Shown piece by piece: positions 49,601-62,700 of a stretch of 64,000 nucleotides of DNA. Source of the stretch: Pipra filicauda (taxonomy: Eukaryota > Chordata > Aves > Passeriformes > Pipridae); NCBI RefSeq assembly GCF_003945595.2, contig NW_024103452.1, positions 3,697,524 through 3,761,523 of the forward strand, read 5' to 3'. Made by a program: the position numbers and the translations under genes. The notes below the pieces were generated by a model. It searched no databases and had not been told where the DNA came from. It worked only from the letters and a program-made list of their open reading frames with translations. The number at the start of each line of letters is the position of its first letter. Position 1 is the stretch's first letter.

Positions 49601-50479
49601 AGGAAAAGTAAATAGAAAGCAGCAGTGAAGTTTTGGTGTGGCAAGAAGGGTGGGATAATTCAAGAGAGGTCAAGTTTGAGATGCAGGGCTGCTAGGAAGA
49701 AGGTGAACCTTTGTGGAAGTTTGGGGAGGGGAAATGAGATTGAAGAGTTTGCAGGAGGAAATAGGACATTGTATCTTTTCTTTATCCTTCTAGTAAACAT
49801 ATTACTATGTCTAAGAACTGAAGTTGCTGCCCTTGGCCTTCATTACAGATATTTAATTGGTCATTAGATATCTTTGAACTTCTTTATGCACGAAATGTAC
49901 TGGATATTGGGAATAAAGCCTTTCAATTTACTAAATATTCTGAGGAAATTGTGATGTAGAAATGCTAACAGATCTAGAAATATGGCTGCAGCTAGCATAG
50001 CAAGTGTCCAGGGGTCCAGCTTCCCAAGAGTAAAGTTTCCTTCTGTTTGTATCTAGCTCAGCAAATGAAGGTGCAAATAATCCAGACCAAGTCATTCTAT
50101 GGCTTGGAGCTTCCTGCCAGCTAGAGATGATACAATTAATTTCTTCTTGTTTCTACTATATGAAATGAGATGGTAGAAGTTAGCAAAACGTGCTCAAAAA
50201 ATGCTGTGTTCCTGAAGTCAAAAAGTTTTAAAGTAAACTAATAATTGCCAAAAATATAGCTGATGTTAAAACAAGCACCTGAAGTTTCACTAGGGAAGAA
50301 GAAGAAGAGGCATTATGCAATAAGGTTAAGGAAAAAGATGATATAGTTATAGTTATGTCATAGGTATCACACAGCCCTTAAAACAAGCAAAAAAAATATC
50401 ACTTTCTTTTCTGTTTCTGACCTCATTTCTATAAAATACTTTAGAGGAGATTTTGAAGGTAATTAAAGACATAGAAAAA
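43657..50479. other. Intergenic DNA, nothing recognised
   Basis: Nearly 7 kb with no gene or named repeat. The plus strand is purine-rich at 44320-44640 (long A/G-biased run). A block at 47150-47460 is richer in GC and has open frames of 77-80 codons on both strands without recognisable domains. G-rich GGGGGGAAAAAAAGGGGGTG is near 47118-47137. Confidence 0.5.
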
Positions 50480-50875
50480 ATGTGATAAAATACAACATGG
50501 GTTTACAAAGACTTGTTTGATCGTGCTGGATTAAGCTGCTATTTTCCTTTGATTTTCTGGACAAAGGAAATGAAATACATCTAATCTACTTGGACTTTTA
50601 CAAAGCATCTGATAGAATTCCACAAGGAAAATTATTAGCTAAATAGAGAAATCAGGGATTAGCACAAGAATTTTAAAATGGGTAATGAATAGACTTAAAA
50701 GAGAAAAAGTGAAATGTTGAGGTAAAATGTTGGTTAGACAATTAGCTTGAAAACTAGATTAGAGACTTATTTCATCTAATATTTTCATTAGTAATCTTGG
50801 CTCGTGATATGTGGTTTTTCTGTTAAAATTTAATGATGACACGAAGGAATTGCCTATATAGGGGAGGGCCAAACA
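50480..50875 (+). pseudogene. Degraded LINE (CR1-type) reverse transcriptase fragment
   Basis: Translated pieces keep the order of CR1-like reverse transcriptase motifs: HLIYLDFYKASDRIPQ at about 50578-50625 (family: YLDFxKAFDxVPH), KWVMNRL at about 50676-50696 (WVxNWL), and KFNDDTKEL at about 50825-50851 (KFADDTKL). The catalytic FADD has become FNDD, and stops and frameshifts break the frame, for example the stop soon after the first motif. It is a dead, old insertion. The family is probably CR1, but another CR1-clade LINE is possible. Confidence 0.7.
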
Positions 50876-51111
50876 TCATACAGAATGAAAAAGTTGAATG
50901 ATGATGGCAGTAACAGAGCAAGAAGAAAATCATGACTTTAGGGACTAATAGGAAAAAAATATTTGCTGCACATGTTGGCTGCTAAGAGGATTACTATGAT
51001 TCATTAATGTTATGTAGATAGAAGATAACCAAATATAAACCTGTAATCTCGTTCTGTTCCCCTGCATTGTTTTTATATTTGTATTGTTTTCTGTTCCTCT
51101 GTATTGTTTCC

Positions 51112-51346
51112 TTCAGGGGAGGTTTAGATTAAATATTAGGAAAAACGTCTTCACTGAAATGATGGTCAGGCATTGTAACAGGCTGCCCAGGGAGGTGGTG
51201 AAATTGCCATTTCTGGAAGTGTTCAAAAAACTTGTGGATATGGCACTCAGGGACACGATTTAGTGGTGAATATGGTGGTGCTGGGTTGGTGGTTGTATCA
51301 ATGGTTTTGCAAGCCTTTTCCGACCTAAATGATTCTGTGATTCTAT
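51112..51346 (+). mobile_element. CR1 LINE 3' fragment, younger copy
   Basis: AGGGGAGGTTTAGATTAAAT, AACAGGCTGCCCAGGGAGGT, GGCACTCAGGGACACGATTT and the end CCTAAATGATTCTGTGATTC are typical of the last 235 bp of an avian CR1. It is better preserved than the reverse transcriptase remnant before it. Position and orientation suggest it landed inside or beside the older element. Confidence 0.9.
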
Positions 51347-51619
51347 AAAGCACTTGAATTTGGGCTGAGTGTGAAACATTGCAAGTATGAACGCTGTTTC
51401 TTACATTCCCATGCATATATAGCCTGTGTGACCCCATCCTGACTGTGGAATACCCTTCTGGCCACCCATGCAAAAGAAGGAAATTCAAACTGGAGCAAGG
51501 GCTTTGAAAGGTTCCTGGGACTAAATGTACTTTGCTTTTACAAGCCTGGGGCAGATATGGAGTATGCTCACCCTCTGAAATTGTAAGAGCAGACAGAAGA
51601 GAGAAAAGACACATTTTAG

Positions 51620-51715
51620 CTAATGAATAATGCTGGTACAAGGATAAACAGGTACAAAATAGTCATGGATAAATGTGAAGAGGAAAATCCAGACCATCAG
51701 AGCAGTGAAAGTCTA
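51620..51715 (+). mobile_element. Possible remnant of an older CR1-clade LINE
   Basis: GGATAAACAGGTACAAAATAG, GTCATGGATAAATGTGAAGA and CCATCAGAGCAGTGAAAG resemble, in order, a segment of old amniote CR1-type elements (family pattern: ATAAATGGGTATAAACTGG, CATGAATAA, ACCATCAGAGGAGTGAAG). The similarity is judged by eye over fewer than 100 bp. If right, it may be the 3' part of the element whose reverse transcriptase lies at 50480-50875. Confidence 0.4.
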
Positions 51716-52889
51716 TAAGGCAAAAAGAGAATGCGTTTCCAGCTCATGAAGAAGAAACAGCAGTGTCCCTTTACCCAGATCTGTTTCTCACTTCATTTTT
51801 ATTTCCACAGTGAATATGTATTTCCCTTAACATCAATAACACCATTCTTCAGTAACAGATTATTTTATTAAGCCTGTCGAAACTATAGAAATTAGGTAAC
51901 ATTTCTATTTTCACTGAATTCACTTTTGCTGTTCCCTGACTACCCTGCAGTCTTCGTATTTATACTTTTTTTCACTGTGCTAGTTCACCCTCTTAGGGTT
52001 TTCTTCTGCTTCCTCATAAGCCATTCTCCTTTTGCTGATATTGTTAGGCTTCTTGATATCATTAGTTTCATTATTATTTTCTTTTTTTTCCTCTTCTTCT
52101 TTTTTAGCTAAATTTTGCACCAAAGCAGTTGAAATATCATTTCTTGCTCAATGCTGGAAAAAGCAATTTACAAACATAAGACTGGAACAGGCAGGCAGAA
52201 TACATATTACTTCTTGGATTGATACAAGCATAAATGGTTTTAATTTCTATTTCTCTATTATCCTGATTGTCTAATTGTAGCAGCAATTCATCATTCAATT
52301 TATTTGCCCACCAAAAATGCTGAGACCTTTTGACTTCAAGTATGCCAGCTCATATAGAACTAACAAAACCCAAAAATACCCTGACCACCTTAAATTCAAC
52401 ATAGAGCAACCAAATCCTTGTTTGTTCTCAATAATTTCTGATACTTGCTTAAAAACAAGAGGAATATTGTCCACCAGCTCTTCAAACTGGCTTTTGATAG
52501 GACAAAATGGTCTCCAGCATTAGTTGTTTTGTTTTCTATCTGGATTTCTTCTAGCAAACCATTTAAACAATTTAACTTTCAAATAGTTAAAATACCATTT
52601 CTGCTATTTTGGGGCAAGTCAGTTGTTTGGTGCACTCAAAGACTAAATCAGTTCCTGGGTTGTGTAAGCAAAGGTTGCAGAAAATCAGCTGTAAACTGAC
52701 AGTTTTTCAGACTGAAGTCGGAATGTTAAATTCAGTGATATCAGATACAATCTCTATTTAAAACTAATATGTGAATTTATGCATGCCTAGATAAGGATGA
52801 ATTTTGTTTTTTTTTTTTGCATCTCCAGGATTAGGTGGCCAGAGAGGAACTGTGTGCTTACTGTGAACACATCATGAGTTATAAACGGT
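51716..52889. other. Intergenic DNA, nothing recognised
   Basis: AT-rich, with T-rich runs at 52060-52110. Short open frames only. No element identified. Confidence 0.5.
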
Positions 52890-54001
52890 TGTAGTGGGTT
52901 TCTGTGGCTGGGTTTGGGTAGCGAGGGGGGACTACAGGGGTGGCTTCTGTTAGAAGCTGCCAGAAGCTTCCCCTGTCGCATGGAGCCAATGCCAGCTGAC
53001 TCCAGGATGGACTTCCTGTCCCTGGCCAAGGCCAAGCCAACCAAGAGTAATAGTAATGCCTCTGTGATAACATATTTAAGAATAGAAAGGTATTGCATAG
53101 AAAGAATTCCAGTCAGGGAAGAGAGGAGTGGGAACATGTGAACAACAAGGTAGACACCAAGGTCAGTGCAGAAGGAGGGACAGGAGGTGCTCCAGGCGCC
53201 GGAGCTGTGGCTCCTGCAGCCCGTGGTGCAGACCATGGTGGAGCAGCTGTGCCCCTGCAGCCCATGGAGGACCATCGGGGTGCAGAAACCCACCTGCAGC
53301 CCATGGAAGAGCCCATGTTGGAGCAGGTGGATTCATGAAGGAGGTTGTGACCCTGTGGGAGGCCCAAGATGGAGCGGGGTCCTACCAGAGACCTGCAGGC
53401 CATGGAGAGGGAAGTCCACACTGGAGCAGATTTTTCCCAGGTAGGACTTGTTGCCCCTGTGGGGGACCCACGTTGGTACGGCTCACTCGTGAAGGACTGC
53501 ACCCCATGGAGGAGTGACCCACGGGACAGCAGTTTGGGAGGAACTGCTGCCCAAGGGATGGACTCAGGCTGGAGAGGTCCATCAAGGACTGTCTCCTGTG
53601 GGAGGGACCCCATGGGAGCAAGGGAAGGACTCCTCTCCCTGAGCAGTGGCAGAAACAACAACTGACTGCAACCCTCATTCCCTGTCCCCCTGCACTGCTG
53701 GGGGGGGGAGGAGGGAGAAGATGGAAGGAAGGAGGGGTGAGGGGAAGGTGTTTTTAAGACTGTTTTATTTCTCACTCTTTGGCTCTTATCTTGTCAGTAA
53801 TAAATTTAAGTACTATCCCCACTTTGAGTCTGTTTTGCCCATGTAGGTAATCAGTAAGTGACCTCTCCCAGTTGTTATCTTAACTCATAAATCCTTAGCT
53901 GCTTTTTTTTCTCTCCTCTGTCCAGTTGCAGAGAGAGAGAGAGAGAGAGAGAGAGTGGCTTTAGCGGGTACTTGGTGTCTGGCCAGGGTCAACCCACTAC
54001 A
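52890..54001 (+). mobile_element. Long solo LTR (1.1 kb) with perfect terminal inverted repeats
   Basis: The ends are TGTAGTGGG (52890-52898) and CCCACTACA (53993-54001), a perfect 9-bp inverted pair with canonical TG...CA. The interior has GGGGTGGCTTCTGTTAGAAG, a repeated CTGCAGCCCATGGA motif, TATTTAAGAA near 53069 as a TATA-like site and AATAAA near 53800 as a polyadenylation signal, which together set the plus orientation. This matches a long LTR type widespread in neoavian birds. Open frames inside, including 220 codons on the minus strand, are artefacts of GC-rich repeats. The flanks ACGGT and GCTGT agree at only three of five bases, so a target duplication is uncertain. Confidence 0.88.
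53930..53955. repeat. (GA)n microsatellite inside the LTR
   Basis: A pure GA run of 25-26 bp about 45 bp from the 3' end of the LTR, in the U5 portion. Confidence 0.92.
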
Positions 54002-55136
54002 GCTGTTAATAACTCAGCCCCTGTAAGAACAAGGTCTCCTCTCAGAAGAGCAATGGGGACATAGACTCCCTTCAGAAGGAGTTTTCATATCTGGTTTTGT
54101 ACCAGATGAGCATGAAATCTCAATCCTTCAAAATGTTTCACATAAATAAAGCACATAAACAAAGTTTGAGCCTAAACAGAGGTTTGATTTTACATCTAAA
54201 CTGTTAACACTGATAATAAATGCAAATGCAATACCGAACAGTTATCATAATTGGATTGAACTTGCTAAGTGCTTTGTAAATTTTGCTGGAAAAAAATGGA
54301 GGAGTATCTTTCAGAATATGAGTAATATTTAATTTCAATACTCCACTCCAGGCTCTATTTTTACAATAGCTGAAAGAAAATTCAAATTATTTTACACAAG
54401 ACTTACATAACTATAAAATTAAATAAATATTTTTATTTAAACAGAACAATTACAAAAAATCTTAATTTAATGCATAACTTGGGCATTTTTCAATTTGACC
54501 TCACCTAATTGTTTCTCTGTCAGTCCATGAACCTCCCAAATTCATTTTTCACTCAAATCTTTCCCTGAAATGGCCTTTCATGGTGATGTGTGGAAGAATT
54601 AAAAATGAGGCTACCTCTAGCCTTCTGCAGATGAAGAACACACCAAACAAGCTCAAGATCCTGAAGTAGAACAAAGAAAAAATGAGCAAAAAATTAAAAA
54701 AACCAAATCACCACCATCAACAATGAAAAATACAGAAGGGCTTCAGTTTACGATCAGGCTGCAAAACCTGTTTTCACCCAAGTAAGAGGAGTGCTATTGT
54801 TCAGGCTGTAACTTTTTGTGATATAAAGTCTTCAGTGCAGGGTTCCTATAAAAAGAATTGGGTGACATCTGTGCACTGTCCTTGGTGCAGCTGCTGGTGG
54901 GGTTGGAGGTGGTGAGGAAGCCCATCACAGAGAGGATGGAAGAGGACCCCAAGAGCTGCACTGTGCACCAGCTCCTCTCTGCTCCTACCTGGCATATCCC
55001 ATCATCCAGCATGTGGCTTTATAAATAATTTTATCATTTTTGCAGGACCAAGGAGAAAGTTAGGAAAGATAAGTGTGTTTCTTGCCAAAGTCAAGACCAA
55101 AGGAAGAAAGTAGACTAAGAAGGAACATAACTTTTA
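54002..55136. other. Intergenic DNA, nothing recognised
   Basis: AT-rich apart from 54880-55010, which is richer in GC and contains no recognisable coding or repeat sequence. Confidence 0.5.
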
Positions 55137-55197
55137 TATTTTATATATATATAAACTATATATATGATGTATATGTACTATATATATTGTAATTTAT
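55137..55197. repeat. AT-rich (TA)n-like tract
   Basis: Four to five clusters of TATATATA broken by AAAC, GATG, GTAC and TTG. It can fold on itself in several ways. Confidence 0.85.
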
Positions 55198-55972
55198 ACA
55201 GCTTCAGTACCACAAAGACAAGTGGATAGCTAATGTTTTGCTTTTCCTTGGTGCTCTCTCTTTTTTCCTACTTAATTCTCTTATTTGCTTCTACACTGGA
55301 ATTATTTTTTTAAAACAGCTTAAGTCACTTTCCCAAAGTAAAAATAAAGAATAATATAGAATAAAATTTGGAAAGAAATAATCATGGATATGTTTTGTCT
55401 CATAAGCAGAAGGCATTTTATGTAGTGCAAATCCCATAAAACATTTGTGAGTTTTGGAGCTTATTTTATATGCTGTTGTATATTAACTTTACAATACAAA
55501 AAACCCCAACTATTTTATTTTTTTTTTTTTTCCCAAGTTTTAAAGCTATAGGCCTTGTGGGTCTCTGAACTCCAACCCTAGTGGTAGTTAAAGGCTGAAG
55601 CTGAGGTCCCAAACACCATGGGTGCCCCAGATTAGAAAGGTGTGGAGGGAACAAATTTGGTGCAGTTCCGTGTTCCACGTTTTCATCCTGTTTCTTTGAT
55701 TTAGATACAACATTTTTTTTGTAAGCCAAGCTGTTTTACATTTGTTTCTGTTTGTGCAACATCCGCCTTAATGGTCACCACATAAATCTGACCGGTGCTA
55801 ACCCATAAATAATGAATTCTAATAAAAACTGAAATAAATAACAAAAGTTTCTAAATATGATAGAATAAACAAAGGTTGATACTTGTAATGAAAAACTCAT
55901 TAGGAACACCACAGAGAGCTGTATTTACAGAGATAAAGTTTTGATGGGCTGAATAATTTAGTTATTATTAAT
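55198..55972. other. Intergenic DNA, nothing recognised
   Basis: AT-rich spacer with a T run near 55518-55532. The block 55555-55680 is more GC-rich and unassigned. Confidence 0.5.
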
Positions 55973-56712
55973 AATCATAAAATAGTTTGGGTTGGAAGGG
56001 GCATGTAAAGATCACCTAGTCCAACATCCCTGCCATGGGCAGGAACACATTCTACTTAATCAAAGTAGAAAACTCAAAGCTCCATTCAGCCTGGCCTTGA
56101 ACAATTTCAGGGCTAGGTCATCTGCCACCTCTCTGGGCAACCTGTGCTGGTGTATTGCTACCCTCATAGTACATAATGTTTTCCTCTTTCAGTTTAAAAA
56201 CTTCACTCACTACAGGCCCTGCTAAAAATTTGTTCCCATTTTTCTTATAAGCCCCCTTCAGGTAGTGAAAGGCCATAATAGGGTCTGTCTAGACCCTTCT
56301 CTTCTCCAGGCTGAACAGTTCCAACTCTCCCAGCATATCTTTATAGGAGAGGTGCTCCAGCCCTCTGATCGCCTTTATGTCCCTCTGTGCAACTGCTCTA
56401 ACAAGGCTGTGTCTTTCTTGTACTGGGGACTCAGAGATGGATGCAGTGCTCCAGGTGGGGTCTCACAAGAGCAGAGTAGAGGGGCAGAATCACCTTCCTC
56501 GACCTGCTGGCCACTGTGATGCAGACCGGGATATGGTTGGTTTTCTGGGCTGATTGCACATTGCTGGCTCATGTCCAGCTTCTCATCCACCAGTGTCCAA
56601 TCCCTTCTCCTCAGGATTCCTTTTAATCCCTTCCTCCCCCGGTGTGTATTGCTATTGGGAATTGCCCACGTACAGCACCTTGCATTTGGCCTTGCTGAAC
56701 TTCTTGAGGTTA
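55973..56712 (-). mobile_element. CR1 LINE 3' fragment, 740 bp
   Basis: The longest CR1 piece in the window, reversed. From its 3' end: AATCATAAAATAGTTTGGG, TTGGAAGGGGCATGTAAAG, CACCTAGTCCAACATCCCTG, CTCTTCTCCAGGCTGAACAG, CCTCTGATCGCCTTTATG, AGTGCTCCAGGTGGGGTCTC and TGCATTTGGCCTTGCTGAAC. It covers the end of the second ORF and the 3' UTR region, with a truncated 5' end. Small deletions are present and it is not active. Confidence 0.93.
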
Positions 56713-59700
56713 GTTATCTGCTTTCAAAATGCTAAAAATAGCTGACTAATTCCCAAAGACTTTAGTTAGTGTGGAGGGAGGCAAAAGCTCCTTTCAATAA
56801 AGTCTAAGGTCCTAAGGTCTAAGTTTCCAAGCTCCGCTCTTCCAGACAAATGATATCATACTGGTATAAATCAAAAGAAAATATGGATTAAGTAGATACT
56901 CAGTTAGTAAAATCTATTGACAAAGAAGTTTTGATATATAACCATTAACATGTTGCTTCTCTTGGGTTGTGAGTTTTGCTGTGGTTTTGGTTTTGTTGTA
57001 TTACAAAATTATTGTGACAAGATACTTCTGCTTTTAGTTTAATCTCAGTCAGTGTTTCTCGGGGTCCACGGGCTAAAGAATTCAGCAGTGTCCAGCTGGC
57101 CACAGTTCAACCTTGGGAAATTGTTTTTGTCAATAAAGAGATTTGACCCAAGAATATCAGAGAAAGTGGTATAAAACCCCAGATATAAAGCCCAGTCAGG
57201 GACTAAATTAAATATGGAAAAAATGCTGATTTAGTGAATTTTCACAGCTACTTTCACCAGTACCTGCACTTTTGCTAACAGGTTTCCTGTTCAAACACTC
57301 ATTGTGTTAAGAAAGGTTTAATTATAAATTTGTTAGTGCTGTAACTTCAGAACACCTGACCTGATGATCATGCCCTTCCCAGAGGATGCAACTAAGTTAT
57401 ACTTAGGGCCATGTTTAGCTTGTTTGCTGGCTTATAGTGGAGTATCCTGATAACAACAAATGTAAGGCAGTGTTTATATTGGCACTAGATGTGGCAAAAA
57501 TAAAATTTAATAGGGAAGGGAGGATGCCAGTGCTTATTTGAGTTAGCTCTTGCTAGTAGTGAGATGATTTCACACTATTGTAATTGAAGTTTAGGCAATT
57601 TTTCCCCCTATCTGTTTACTTACCTCTTTACAGAAGAGATTCTCTGGGTTCAGAATTAAATGGCAAGTCACTAATTCTGTCTCCTTAGGGAGCTAACCTT
57701 TCTTTTGCCAGAGAAAGCATATCCTTCTAATATGGGTGCCTCATTGAGGCACCTAAAGTACTGTTACATTAGTCTGAGTCAAAAAGACAGGGATTAAGTC
57801 TGAGCAGTTTACATGTTGTGCAGTAAATGTGTCCTGGGACCACATACTGAACCACGAAGATAAAATGAATGGTGAACAGATAGTTCCTTTCTGATCTCTT
57901 CTATACTGTACATGTAACATTGTCTACAAGCTCTTGCCCATTGCTGTCAAGGCATAAACAAAATTTATTATAAGGCAAATTTACAGTGAAGAGGTATTAG
58001 GGAGAATCATGGGAAGATGTAGAAAACACAAAATGGAGACTGAATTAAGGTTGCAGAAGTAGCTTTTGGATGCTTGACTCTATAACCTTTGTAACCTTAA
58101 TAATCTTATTTTAATGCATACTATATTTTATTTGTTTAATGCCTCGGAGTAGCTACATTTGGAATGAACTCCATCACCTCCACCGAAGGAAGCAACTCAA
58201 TAGGTCCTGACCCAGCATGGCCTGTTGTGATCAGCCTGTGTAAGGTCATAAGCATCAGCCTTAGCCCTGAAAGCTGATGACAGGGTGCAGAAAAATTCTG
58301 TCCTCTGTTTCATGAAAACCTAATTGCCCACTTTGTCATGTTGATCTTGTAACATGTCTCCTGCTCCTAGTGCTTCTCAGTAATTTTCTACATAGAAGTA
58401 CCCTCTGTGCACTGTCACCATTCACTCTGTGACATGGTGAAAGTACTGTACAGGCTATTTCTGTTAGATTTCACTAGGGAATGTTATTTCTCCCTGGAGC
58501 TGCTTCCATCAGCTTCATGCTATTTCTATCTCCAAAGAAACAATTCTAAGCAGCACCCTTTCTACTGATATCAATCCTTTCCCCTTCTCCCTCTCAGAGC
58601 TGGCAGTCATAGTTGACCGTGTGCCAAATTAAAATTCAAGAGGGTTACTATTCAATGTGTTTGATATATTCTAATGCTTCAGGACCCTTTCACTGTAATG
58701 TCATCCTATACTTGAGCAATTCATTGCCCAGATCCTGAGTTCCCCGAGTTCAATGTGTCCAGAATCCTGAAGCAATGCGCTTGTGTTAGGGCAGCTCTGT
58801 CAATTATAATATCAGTCTGCAGCCTGCTGCTATGACTTTATGGTCTTAGATGTCCTAGGTGAGTACAGCATGGTTTAACAAGCTGCCTCTTTGCAGTCCT
58901 GTGGGCCATTTGCTTGGACACAGAGAGGGGAAGGATGATGCATGGGGGTTGGGGAGGACAACACATTAACCTTCTCCATGCCTTGGATAGTCCTGAACTC
59001 CATGACTCTAAGTCTGAATCTAAAGAGCAGTATTTCACCTTTGTGATCTCCTCATCATTGCTTTGAAGGGCATTTTACTTAATTAGAAAAATGCACCCAA
59101 ATTATGTCCACATGACTGGTATCATATGTTACACTCAGTTGCCCCATAGAAAAGAGGAACATCATTAAACAAACGCTGTTCACAAATGCTATCCTGTCAC
59201 CAGTTATTTCATGCAATGTTACCTTCCTTTCCTCCCTATTTACCTAATTACTTGGTGTTGTTATTTATACTATTTCTGTGTTGATTTGTCTTACCACCAT
59301 ATGTTCACCTACTTTAGATCTGATGATAATGATTTTTTGTGGTATATGCACTTTCATGTATTAATTATTGCCAAGATTCAGATGTTTGAGTTTCAGAAGT
59401 AAAAAGGTGTTCTCTTTGTATTTTTATCATTCAGAAACACAGGCTTCTTTTGCAAAAGGAGGTTAAAAGAAAACTTTAACATTAACCTTAAAAATATCAT
59501 AGAAATACAGAAAAAATAAGGAGGGTGAAAAAATTATTTGAAAAATATTCTCCATTTCTAAAAGTTTGCTTTCATAGTTCTGACTTTCAAATGTAACTTG
59601 TATAATTTCCGAGGATATTCAAATAGATAAATTACAGAACCTGTGACAGGAAAAAAACATGTAGGCAGATACTTAATACTGAAAAGTAACTTTTTTTCTC

Positions 59701-62700
59701 ATTGATATCTGCTGTCATAATTCCTGTATATGATGTACAGCGTTATGCTGTCTGATACAATAGTCAGTGTTTTTTGGAGGGAAGGATATTCATAACTGAT
59801 GATCTTCATGGCTTTTCATGTTCTGCATTTCATCCATTTTGCGGGATGGAGTGCTGAAAATGAAGATTTGGGTGCTACAGAAAATTAATCCATTAAGTCA
59901 CTTTTGAGGGATGCAGGAAATCTTTTGGTCACTGTTTTTTTTCAGTGCAGTCTCCTAGCCAAGTCCATATTTAATCAGAAAACGGTCCAGACAATTTGAT
60001 TTTGATCTACCAGCTGAGCTGAGAAACATTGGGAAATATTTTCATTTCACCCAACTGAAAAAAAACATTTTCTTAAAAAAAAAGTCCGTAAATTAAACAT
60101 TTCAAACTGCAACAATGCAACATAAAAAAATTCAATTTTAGTTTATTTCAAAGCATAAAATTAAGATTGGAAAGGGAACCCTATTAATTTTGCACACATT
60201 GAAAAGAAAATATTTTAAAAAGTAGAAGTGTAAGTTTTTATATCAGAGATGAAGACATTTATAGATTCAGTGCAGATATCTATCAATATTTGTCCTATTT
60301 GAAACCGTAATTTTTGAGAATTAGATATTTATTGATTTTTTTTTTAAATCAGATTTCCTATAACATAAATTTTACATGGGCTGCAAACGTAAGTATCTCC
60401 AAAAATGTGATATCTACTTGCAAGAGTGAGAAGAGCTGGCTTTTCCATGAGATGGAAAGAGTGGAACTTCAGAGCCCAGGCAGCATGTATCTCTGAAAGA
60501 GGAGGGGGGAACTGTCAATATTATTGAGGTCTCAGACAGCAATCCCCATCCAGCTTTTTCCAGAAGAGCATTTCTCAACAGTATCTGAGAAAACGTGCCT
60601 TTTGCTCCATGTTTTAACACACAGAAACCCAAGTGTGAGAGTCTGAAAGAGGATAGTGCTTCAATGTGGAACTGGACTTCAGGTCCTCCGTCTTCATCAA
60701 TAAAAGAAATCTACTGAAGAGCTGGAGGGCTCTGTAGAGCTGTGTTTTGTCTCTCCAAACCAGCTCACATGTGATGTAACCTGAGAACCAGATAAACTTG
60801 GACTGGAAAGACATGTACACACTAAATTGGCCTTGATAAAATGGCTTTATAATTGAAAAAAAAGAATATCCTCACTTCATGCAAGATTCAAAGGAAAGTA
60901 ATTTTCATAAAAACTTGGTGTTTTGAAGACTGGAAGTTTACTATTTGTAGAGTTGTTTGCAATAATGCTTTTGGAACAAACTTCTGGATGACTTCTTTCT
61001 TCTGCAAAACCTCAGAAGAGTTTTCTACCTGCAGGAGAGTTCCCCAGTCTCCCTGTTCTCCCAGACAGGGAGTTGAAAGGTGAAGACCCTCTACTCAGGT
61101 ATGATAAATAAAGGGTGACATATTTTTACTTTTGTACTATTGCTTTAATTTGTCAGATTTTTTCACTTCTTCATTAACTAATTTAGAGAGGCGGTGAAAG
61201 GTTTTTGTAAAAGAAACATATGTCATATCACTTGGATGACAATGCAGAATTTCTTCCAGGATCTAATAAAATGACTGCGTGTAGCGCTCTGTTCCTTACC
61301 TGAACAGATAACAAGCTTTCCTTCAGCCGTCACATCTCTTGTCTATTTGAAACACACATGTTAATGCTGGAAAGATATCTCAGAATATCCAAAATGAGTA
61401 AAAATCTTGATCAAAGAAGTGGGTGGTATCCTACTCACTGAGGTGTTACAGGCACATAATCAATAGGGCATGGAGGAAGGAGATCATTTTTATTTCCTAA
61501 ATTATCTTGTTCATTTATATGTGAAACAGACATTCATTAGCATTTAAATGCTTTTTGACATTTAAGACACTCCCCTATTTTTATGAGATTTTGACACAGT
61601 TTCGTTGAATATCTTTTTATAATCTGATTCTAGAATACTATTTTAACAATTTCTACATATTCTGTCAGCCGTGGGTGAACTGTCAAGAGTCTTGCTTTTA
61701 TTTAAACTCTCAAATGTACACATTTTTGAGGAGCTTAAGCCCTGGTTTGGGACTGAACAAGGCATTTGTTGTCACATTTTTTGAGGCAGTTGAGGAACCC
61801 TGTGGAGCAGATGGTGTAAAACTTTCTCTAATAGTGGCTGTTGCAAGCAACTTCCAAAGCCAAATAGGCAAGCAGAAAAAGGATGGAAGAAAATATAATA
61901 ATATGTCTACCTTACAGGGTGGAAGCTGAAAGGGAGTGTTTCAGCTTCCCAGAGGACAGGAAGGGGAACCTGCAGTAAGATACTTGAATGTTAAAACTTC
62001 TATTTCTAGATATCCCAGGTGTGAAATCACTCTTTATGCTGATTTAAATTTTGCTGAGAGACCTGACACCAATAATAGAAAGCAAGTCATGGAAAGGTAT
62101 ATGACAAGTGTTTTCATGTAGATTGAGTCTTATATTTTGGACCTGATGTCTATTTGAAAATAATTTTCTTCAAACAAAGCAAGCTTCTCTGGGTGTCAAA
62201 CTAGCACCTGAGCAGAGGTACTGTTGTGCCAGGTGCACTGTTTGTATCTGGGTTTCTGAAGGAGTGAGAAACATCCAACCATTTTAATGATAATCTGCTA
62301 TTCCTTCATTTTATTTCAGCCTGTTGAATTACAAATTTCCTACAAGCAAGAGTATCTACTTAAATCTGCTTAATCTACTTAAATACACCTGAAGGCTTCT
62401 GTCAGGGTTGGCCCAAGACACTCAGTGCTTGGTTTACAAGAGTCTGTTATCACTTCTCCATGTTCAGGATCAGCTGTCTTGTGTGCCGGGGGAGCAAAAA
62501 GAAGTGAAAGGAGTATATTCCTTTGTTTTATAAGGAAGGACAAAGGAAACAGCTATGGCATAATAGACCTTGAAATACATTGGCTGCAGCATCTCTTGAG
62601 AAGGACTTCAGCATGTTTCCTCTCATCAGCTACCCACTTCTCCCTCTCTGCCTCACTACAGCTGTATGAATAAAGTATTCTTTTCTTCCTAGAAGTTCTG

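Noticed and set aside
51129..51641. 170-codon minus-strand open frame
   Set aside because: About 40 percent is antisense to a CR1 end and the rest shows no known domain; chance frame.
53113..53775. 220-codon minus-strand open frame
   Set aside because: It lies wholly inside the long LTR and is made of its repeated CTGCAGCCCATGG units read backwards.
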